DNA of 64,000 nt from DASUAS01 sp963750045 (GTDB taxonomy: Bacteria > Actinomycetota > Acidimicrobiia > IMCC26256 > DASPTH01). Under the pieces are notes generated by a model that did no database searches, had not been told where the DNA came from, and saw nothing but the letters and a program-made list of their open reading frames with translations. The DNA lies in contig CAVVPD010000007.1 in the NCBI GenBank assembly GCA_963750045.1, positions 744,001 to 808,000 of the forward strand. Direction: 5' to 3'. The position numbers were made by a program, and so were the translations under genes. Below are positions 58,401 to 64,000 of this stretch, in pieces. The number at the start of each line of letters is the position of its first letter. Position 1 is the stretch's first letter.

Positions 58401-60175
58401 CCGAATCTCCGTCCGGGCACGGAGCCGGTTCTCCGTCCGGGCACGGAGCCGGTTCTCCGTCCGGGCAGGGAGACCTCGATCCCGACGAGGTCGGCCTCAA
58501 CGAGCCCGGGAGCAATCCCATCGAGGTGGAAACGTCGCTCGTGCGGTCGAGCGCAGTCGTTGCGGTGGGCACCGCGCTCTCGCGCGTCACCGGGTTCGTG
58601 CGGATCGCCGCCATCGCCTACGCGCTCGGCGCGACCACCCTCGCCGGTACCTACAGCTACGCGAACGAAGCGCCGAACATCGTCTACGAGTTGCTGCTCG
58701 GTGGCGTGCTCACCGCGACGCTCGTCCCGCTCTTCGTCAAGCACTTCGAGTCCCGCGACGACGACGCGGCGAGCGCGATCTTCACCGTCGCCATGCTCGC
58801 GCTCGCCGCGATCACCATCGTCGGCGTCGTGGCCGCGCCGTGGATCGTCGACCTCTACACCCTGAACGTGCACGGTGGGAACGTCGCCGCGCAACAGGAG
58901 CTGGCGACGTCACTGCTCCGTCTCTTCATGCCACAGATGCTGTTCTACGGCATCGTCACCCTCGCCACCGCCGTGCTCAACGCGCGCCGGCGCTTCCTCG
59001 CTGCTGCCTTCGCGCCCGTGCTCAACAACGTGGTGGTCATCGCGGTGTTCCTCGCGCTCCCCCACATCGCCGACAACACGCTCACCGTCCGCAGCGTGCT
59101 GGACGACGACGCGCTGGTGCTGCTCATCGGCCTCGGTACGACGGCAGGCGTCGTCGTGATGGCGCTCGCGCTGCTCCCCCCGCTCGCTCGCCTCCACCTC
59201 CAACTGCGATTCCTGCCCGCGTGGCGTCATCCAGCGGTGGCGGCCATGTTGCGACTGTCCGGGTGGACCGTCGGCTACGTCGTCGCCAACCAGATCGCGC
59301 TGCTGGTGGTGACGGTGCTCGCCAACGGGACCGACGGCGGTCCGTTCATCTACATCAGTGCGTACGCGTTCTTCCAGTTGCCCCACGGGCTCTTCGCGGT
59401 GTCGCTCATGACGACCTTCACGCCCGAGATGGCCAGCGCCGCGGCCCGCGACGACCTCGTGGCGCTCCGCGCCCAGTTGTCGCGCGGCTTGCGCCTCGCT
59501 GCGGTCGTCGTGGTCCCGGCGGCGGCGCTCTACCTCGGGCTGGCGCGACCGATCATCGTCGCGTTGCTCCAACGCGGAGCGTTCTCCGGTGGTGACGCGT
59601 CGATGGTCGCCGACACCCTCGTCATGTTCGCGGTCGGGCTCCTCCCGTTCTCGATCTATCTCTTCGCAATGCGCGCGTTCTACGCCCGCCACGACACGTT
59701 CACGCCGTTCTGGATCAACTGCATCGAGAACGGGCTGAACATCGCGCTGGCGTTCCCCCTGTACGCGTGGTTGGGGATCCCCGGCCTCGCGCTGGCGTTC
59801 TCGCTCGCCTACTTCGCGGCCGCCGCCCTCGCGCTGTTCGTGTTGAGCGAACGCCTCGACGGGATCGACGGTCGTCGTCTCGCGGTCACCATCGCCAAGG
59901 TGCTGACCGCGGGTGCCGCCGTGGCCGGGGTGGCGTGGGCCGTGGGCGAGCTCATCGGTTGGTCGAGCTCGGTCGCCGCGTTCGCCTCCGTCGCCGTGGG
60001 CGGGATCCTGGGTGCCGTCGCCTACCTTGTGCTGTTGGCGCTCTTGCGGGTCGAGGAACTGGCGGCGCTCACCGCGCTGCTCCCGGGGCGCCGCCGGGGC
60101 GCGAGCCCGAGCGCAGCGCGTGTAACGATCGCACCCACCGGACGAGAGGCCGACGTGAGCATCAGACCGACGTGA
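58397..60175 (+). CDS. murJ: Lipid II flippase MurJ (MviN)
   Basis: 592 residues and about 14 membrane helices. VRSSAVVAVGTALSRVTGFV opens the first helix, ANEAPNIVYELLLGGVLTAT is the conserved MurJ motif, and ALYLGLARPIIVALLQRGAF, PFSIYLFAMRAFYARHDTFT follow. It exports the lipid-linked peptidoglycan precursor. The GTG at 58397 overlaps the upstream stop. Residues 4-22 (SPSGHGAG twice, then SPSGQGD) are encoded by the dispersed 24-bp repeat; relatives have a variable cytoplasmic tail here. There is no pseudokinase C-terminal domain of the mycobacterial kind. Confidence 0.94.
   Translation: MTESPSGHGAGSPSGHGAGSPSGQGDLDPDEVGLNEPGSNPIEVETSLVRSSAVVAVGTALSRVTGFVRIAAIAYALGATTLAGTYSYANEAPNIVYELLLGGVLTATLVPLFVKHFESRDDDAASAIFTVAMLALAAITIVGVVAAPWIVDLYTLNVHGGNVAAQQELATSLLRLFMPQMLFYGIVTLATAVLNARRRFLAAAFAPVLNNVVVIAVFLALPHIADNTLTVRSVLDDDALVLLIGLGTTAGVVVMALALLPPLARLHLQLRFLPAWRHPAVAAMLRLSGWTVGYVVANQIALLVVTVLANGTDGGPFIYISAYAFFQLPHGLFAVSLMTTFTPEMASAAARDDLVALRAQLSRGLRLAAVVVVPAAALYLGLARPIIVALLQRGAFSGGDASMVADTLVMFAVGLLPFSIYLFAMRAFYARHDTFTPFWINCIENGLNIALAFPLYAWLGIPGLALAFSLAYFAAAALALFVLSERLDGIDGRRLAVTIAKVLTAGAAVAGVAWAVGELIGWSSSVAAFASVAVGGILGAVAYLVLLALLRVEELAALTALLPGRRRGASPSAARVTIAPTGREADVSIRPT
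58406..58470 (-). repeat. 24-bp tandem repeat array at the murJ 5' end
   Basis: TCTCCGTCCGGGCACGGAGC plus CGGT at 58406 and 58430, and a third unit from 58454 that diverges after TCTCCGTCCGGGCA. It is the reverse-strand form of the family. In the murJ frame it reads SPSGHGAG, a translation unlike those at 35393 (GGSVPExx) and 38069 (RSGTEPVL). Confidence 0.9.
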
Positions 60176-60183
60176 GCATCAGA
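60150..60183 (+). repeat. 17-bp tandem duplication at the murJ/degV junction
   Basis: CCGACGTGAGCATCAGA is present twice in a row (60150 and 60167). The first copy is read in the murJ frame (ADVSIR); the second gives both the murJ stop and the degV GTG start. Because 17 is not a multiple of three, the duplication moved degV out of the murJ frame. Confidence 0.85.
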
Positions 60184-61008
60184 GTCGTCACCGACAGCAG
60201 CTGCGACCTGCCCCAGTCACTGGTCGACGCGCTGCGCATCGAGATCGTGCCGCTCACCATCCGCTTCGGCGACGAGGAGCTCGTCGACCGCGACGAGCTC
60301 AGCACCGACGAGTTCTGGTCGCGTCTCGAGCACTCCAAGGTCCTGCCCGAGACGGCCGCACCGTCGGCGGGCGCGTTCGAGACGAGGTTCCGCGAGCTCC
60401 AGGCGCGCGGCGCCACCGGGATCGTCTGCATCAACCTCTCGTCACACCTCTCGGCCACGATGCAGGCGGCGCAGGTCGCCGCCGCCGCGGTGTCGGGCGA
60501 TGTCCCGGTGCAGGTCATCGACTCGCAGAGCGCGTCGATGGGTCTCGGCAACCTCTGCCTGACCGCCGCCCGGCGCGCCGCCGACGGCGATTCGCTCGAG
60601 TCGATCGTCACCGAGGTCGTCAACCGGCGCGACCGGACCAAGCTCTTCGCCACCCTCGACACGCTCGAGTTCCTGAAGCGGGGCGGCCGGGTGGGCAACG
60701 CCCGCGCGCTGTTCGGCACGGTGCTCTCCATCAAGCCCGTCATCGAGATCCGCGAGGGCGTCGTGGAGGAGGCCGGCAAGGTGCGGACCCGATCCAAAGC
60801 CTTGAAGCTGCTCGCGGCGAAAGCCGCCGAAGGGAAGATCGAGCACCTCGCGGTGCTCCAGGGCAACGCGCCCGACCTCGACGAGCTGCTCGCGTTGCTC
60901 GACCCGATCTTCCCTCGCGACGACATCATCACCGGCGTGGTCGGGCCGGTCATCGGGACCCACGCGGGGCCGCGGGTCATCGGAGTGACCTTCCAGGTCG
61001 TCCGCTGA
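60172..61008 (+). CDS. DegV family fatty-acid-binding protein
   Basis: 278 residues. IRVVTDSSCDLPQSLVDALR, then TAAPSAGAFETRFRELQARG and CINLSSHLSATMQAAQVAAA, FLKRGGRVGNARALFGTVLS, and the end ITGVVGPVIGTHAGPRVIGV make a full DegV (FakB-like) protein. FakB proteins present fatty acids to the kinase FakA; no fakA is seen. GTG at 60172 is created within the 17-bp duplication and overlaps the murJ stop. Confidence 0.92.
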   Translation: MSIRVVTDSSCDLPQSLVDALRIEIVPLTIRFGDEELVDRDELSTDEFWSRLEHSKVLPETAAPSAGAFETRFRELQARGATGIVCINLSSHLSATMQAAQVAAAAVSGDVPVQVIDSQSASMGLGNLCLTAARRAADGDSLESIVTEVVNRRDRTKLFATLDTLEFLKRGGRVGNARALFGTVLSIKPVIEIREGVVEEAGKVRTRSKALKLLAAKAAEGKIEHLAVLQGNAPDLDELLALLDPIFPRDDIITGVVGPVIGTHAGPRVIGVTFQVVR

Positions 61009-61024
61009 GCGCCACAATGCAGTC

Positions 61025-62549
61025 GTGGAGCTGACCACCCCGGGGCGGATCCTCGGAGGCAGATACCGACTCGTGCAGCCGCTCGCGCGGCGGCATGGCG
61101 ACGGTCTGGATCGCCGACGATCCCGTGCTGTCCCGGCGCGTCGCGATCAAGATCCTGCGGGCCGACCTCGCCCTCGACGAGGACACCCGCGCCCGTTTCC
61201 GCCACGAAGCGATCGCCGCGGCACGTCTCTCGCACCCCAACATCGTCTCGACCTATGACACCGGCGACGACGACGGCATCGCCTACATCGTGATGGAGCT
61301 GGTCGACGGCCCCACCCTGCGCCACCTCATCGACCAGCGCGGCGGCCTCCCGGTCGCCGAGGTGATCCGCGTCGGCAAGCAGGTGGCCGACGCGCTCGAC
61401 GCCGCCCACCGCGCCGGCCTCGTCCACCGCGACGTGAAGCCGGCCAACGTGCTGGTGCCGCCGAGCGGTCCGGTCAAGGTCACCGACTTCGGCATCGCCA
61501 AGGCGGCCGGGGGCGACGATCTCACCCGCACCGGCACCGTGATGGGCACCGCCCGCTATCTCTCGCCGGAACAGGTCAACGGGCGCCCCACCGACGCCCG
61601 CACCGACGTCTACGCCCTCGGCCTGCTCCTCTTCGAGGCGCTGTGCGGTCATCCCCCGTTCGGGGGCGACACCGACATCGCCACGGCGATGGCCCGCCTC
61701 ACGACCTCGGCGCCGGCCATCCGCGTCGAGCGGCCCGAGGTGTCGAGCGCGCTGGACGACGTGATCCACCGCTGCATGGCGCGCCAGCCGTCGGCGCGCT
61801 TCTCGACCGCGGCCGACGTACGCGACGCCCTCGACCACGCGCGGATCGATCCCACCGGAGCGATCCGCAGCCCGGTCGCGCCCCGGCCGGGGCCACGGCC
61901 CGTGCCGGCCGCGCCCGCCCTTACCCGACCGGCCGCGCCCGCGCCACGGCCGGCGCGGCGGCGCAGGCGTCGCCTGGGCTGGCTCTGGTTCGTGCTCGTG
62001 CTGATCGTCGCGGTCGCGGGTGGGGTGGCCGCCTATCTCCTGGTGAGCGACAGCTCGTCGAACCCGGGGAACTCGAACGGCGGCGCGGCGGCGTCCGCCT
62101 CTCCCGCGAGCCCGCCCACTCTCACCCCCAGCTCGTTCGATCCCCTGGGCGACCTCAGCGAGGACCCCGGGGGCGTGGGCAAGGCCGTCGACGGCAACCC
62201 GGCCACCGCCTGGAGCACCGACCAGTACAACCAGTTCCCCGACGGCGCGAAGAACGGCGTCGGCCTCGCGTTCGACCTCGACGGCACCTACGACGTCCAC
62301 CGGGTGATGGTCGAGACCCAGGAGAGCGGCTGGGGCGCTGCGATCTACGTCAGCGACCGGCCGGTGGGCGAGCTCACCTCGCTGGGCGACTGGGGCCCCG
62401 TGCGCGCCGAAGGCCGCAACCTCAATCGTTCGGCCATCTTCGACACCGGCGCGGCGAAGGGCCGTTCGGTGCTGCTCTGGCTCACCCAGCTGCCTGCCGG
62501 CCCGAACGGCCGGCACTTCGTGGACGTCACCGAGGTGACGGTTGCGTGA
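61025..62549 (+). CDS. Ser/Thr protein kinase with extracellular sensor domain (one frameshift)
   Basis: About 508 residues when repaired. Kinase motifs: P-loop region YRLVQPLAR | GGMATVW (the break is here, at about 61082-61092), VAIKILRADL (Lys), HRDVKPANVL (catalytic Asp), VTDFGIAKAA (DFG) and YLSPEQVNG. Residues about 250-300 are Pro/Ala-rich, followed by one membrane helix (LGWLWFVLVLIVAVAGGVAA). The extracellular part (SFDPLGDLSEDPGGVGKAVD, then NPATAWSTDQYNQ) resembles a discoidin/F5-8C-like fold. No PASTA repeats. GTG at 61025; stop overlaps the sigma-factor start by 8 bases. Confidence 0.85.
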
Positions 62550-63131
62550 CGACGACACGGAGCTCGTCGATCGCGCGGCGCGCGTGGTGACCGTCGTGCC
62601 CTCGAACGACTGCTCGACCTGCACGCCGACCGCATCCACGCGGTCTGCCGGCGCATCGTCGGCCATCCGGAGGACGCGCTCGACGCCACCCAGGAGGCGA
62701 TGATCGCGATCGCGCGTGGCATCGCCCGCTTCGACGGTCGCGCCGCGTTCAGCACCTGGTGCTACCGGGTCGCAACCAACGCCGCGCTCGACGAGCTCCG
62801 CCGCAAGCGACGGCGCCCGCTCCCCGCGGATCCCACCCGTCCGACCGCAGCCGAACCCGCGAGGCACGGGCCCTCGCTCGAGGAACGTGTCGGGACTCGC
62901 CTCGACGTCGACGCCGCGTTGGCGATGCTGCCCGACGAGTTCCGGGTCGCGGTGGTGCTGCGGGACCTGTGCGACCTCGACTACGCCGAGATCGCCGATG
63001 CCCTCGACATCCCCCCCGGCACGGTCCGCTCCCGCATCTCCCGGGGCCGGGCGCTCCTCGTGGAACACCTCGAGCCGAAGGCGGCCGGGAACCCCGACCC
63101 CGTGCCCCGACGTCAGAACGACGATGGCTGA
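62542..63131 (+). CDS. ECF-family RNA polymerase sigma factor (one frameshift)
   Basis: About 196 residues when repaired. The start LRDDDTELVDRAAR comes from a TTG at 62542. The rest is in another frame from about 62586 (GDRRALERLLDLHADRIHAV), continuing with EDALDATQEAMIAIARGIAR (region 2.2-2.3), FSTWCYRVATNAALDELRRK (region 2.4) and FRVAVVLRDLCDLDYAEIAD, then IPPGTVRSRISRGRALL (region 4). The break fits two extra bases (GT) in CGCGTGGTGA. SigM-like by its position downstream of murJ. Overlaps the next gene by 8 bases. Confidence 0.85.
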
Positions 63132-63756
63132 CGACGATCCGCGCGACGATCGCCTCGGGGCATGGCTCGAGGTCGCCCCGCTCGACGACGTGACGCGCCG
63201 TCGTCTGGTGTCGACCGCCCTCGCGTCGAGCGGACCACGGCGGCGCACGCCGGCACACGCGGCGCGCTGGATCGTGGCAGCCGCAGCCATCGTGGTCGTC
63301 CTCGTGCTCGGCCTCGCGTTGCTCACCGCGCCGGGCGGGCACGACGACCAGCAGGCGTCCACCCCGGCCGGCACCTCCGCGCTCGACCGGCAATCGACGC
63401 GACCGTCCGTCCCCCCGGCCGGCTCCGCCGACTCCGCACCGACGAACGCGACGACCCCGCCGGTCGACGTCGGCGACTTCGGCGATCTCTCCGTCGCCGC
63501 CAACCTCGACCGGCTCCGGGTCGCGTTGGAGTCGGGCGTCCCCTCGTCGAGCCTGGCCGCGGACGGCGCCCGCGCGACCTTCGGATTCGACGCGTCGAAT
63601 TGCCGGGGTCGACTCCCCGACGGCACGGTCACGGCGCTGGCCACCGGGACGCTCGACGGTCGCCCCGCGGTCGCGGTGCTCACCACGCTTGCCGACGGCA
63701 GCCGTTCCGTCGATGCGCTGCTCAGCGCTCCGTGCGAGGTGCGCCCCCTCTCGTGA
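63124..63756 (+). CDS. Putative membrane anti-sigma factor
   Basis: 210 residues. The N-terminal cytoplasmic part (LGAWLEVAPLDDVTRRRLVS, 50 residues) could hold the sigma factor. One membrane helix (WIVAAAAIVVVLVLGLALLT) and a disordered Thr/Ser/Pro-rich linker lead to a small extracellular domain (DLSVAANLDRLRVALESGVP, and a Cys pair in NCRGRLP and APCEV). No zinc-binding HxxxCxxC is seen. Anti-sigma role is inferred from coupling to the ECF gene and from topology. Confidence 0.65.
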   Translation: MADDDPRDDRLGAWLEVAPLDDVTRRRLVSTALASSGPRRRTPAHAARWIVAAAAIVVVLVLGLALLTAPGGHDDQQASTPAGTSALDRQSTRPSVPPAGSADSAPTNATTPPVDVGDFGDLSVAANLDRLRVALESGVPSSSLAADGARATFGFDASNCRGRLPDGTVTALATGTLDGRPAVAVLTTLADGSRSVDALLSAPCEVRPLS

Positions 63757-63830
63757 CCCGTTCCGCGGCGGCGGACACGGGGTACGCTCCGGTGTCCGCA
63801 AGCGCCGGACGCCTGGGAAGGGAGCGCGCC

Positions 63831-64000
63831 GTGGCCGACTGGACAACCGATGCCGTCGACACCCTCGAGAACGTCGTCGCCGCGGTACGCGACAAGACCG
63901 TCGTCCCCGCCCAGAAGGCCACCAAGGCGGTCGTCTTCGGCTTGCTGGTCGCCTTCTTCGGGCTGACCGCGGCGTTCATGCTCGCCATCGCGCTCTTCCG
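63831..64000 (+). CDS. Small holin-like membrane protein, cut by the window end
   Basis: 56 residues visible. WTTDAVDTLENVVAAVRDKT is an amphipathic helix and KAVVFGLLVAFFGLTAAFML starts a membrane segment. Short proteins of this layout usually sit between the sigma factor and trxB in actinobacteria; the frame is open to the window edge. GTG at 63831 with GGGAAGGGAG upstream. Function unknown. Confidence 0.65.
   Translation, partial: MADWTTDAVDTLENVVAAVRDKTVVPAQKATKAVVFGLLVAFFGLTAAFMLAIALF

Overview
The window is about 70% G+C DNA with dense, often overlapping genes. It carries several families typical of Actinomycetota: the NucS mismatch endonuclease, the DUF3499, DUF5318 and DUF6049 families, an actinobacterial inositol-phosphate synthase (ino1) behind a PadR gene, and a murJ / Ser-Thr kinase / sigma factor group. 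The many acyl-CoA, P450 and amidohydrolase genes fit an environmental lineage such as Acidimicrobiia; that class-level placement is inference.

Positions 1-25.7 kb form a catabolic region. It holds CaiB/BaiF CoA-transferases, a nitronate monooxygenase, three short-chain dehydrogenases, a type-B carboxylesterase, two metal-dependent amidohydrolases, a class II aldolase, two cytochromes P450, an APH-like kinase next to a DUF7064-like protein, a fused LivH-LivM permease and two branched-chain-type substrate-binding proteins, with two TetR regulators. A third binding protein, an enoyl-CoA hydratase and another CaiB transferase lie at 33.8-37.9 kb. The set looks like uptake and CoA-dependent breakdown of an oxygenated hydrophobic substrate, but the substrate cannot be read from sequence.

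Positions 25.7-39 kb are a looser accessory stretch: a Cys-rich small protein under a CsoR-like operator, an ice-binding-type secreted protein, a DinB protein, an ArsR-SRPBCC fusion under a perfect 28-bp palindrome, a self-regulated-looking Fic protein, a gene-poor 650-bp stretch beside tRNA-Gly(CCC), a PIG-L deacetylase and small membrane proteins. Three probable gene remnants were seen between 9 and 41 kb: an ECF sigma factor, a choloylglycine-hydrolase-like protein and TrmO.

Positions 39-64 kb are conserved chromosomal core: nucS, padR, dnaB, a large membrane protein with a kinase-like domain, rplI-rpsR-ssb-rpsF, panB, padR-ino1, cca, a PilT-like ATPase, GNAT, DUF6049, murJ, degV, a Ser/Thr kinase, an ECF sigma factor with a probable anti-sigma partner, and the start of another small membrane protein.

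Two DNA-level features stand out. First, a dispersed repeat with core GGCTCCGTGCCCGAAC, mostly in 24-bp tandem arrays, sits inside or at the ends of at least six genes and is translated in three different frames. Second, exactly three 59-bp units separate ssb from rpsR, and each encodes an 18-codon mini-ORF ending 2 nt before the next start. In addition, about fifteen single- or double-base frameshifts break otherwise intact genes, including ssb, which points to uncorrected indels in the assembly rather than gene decay.
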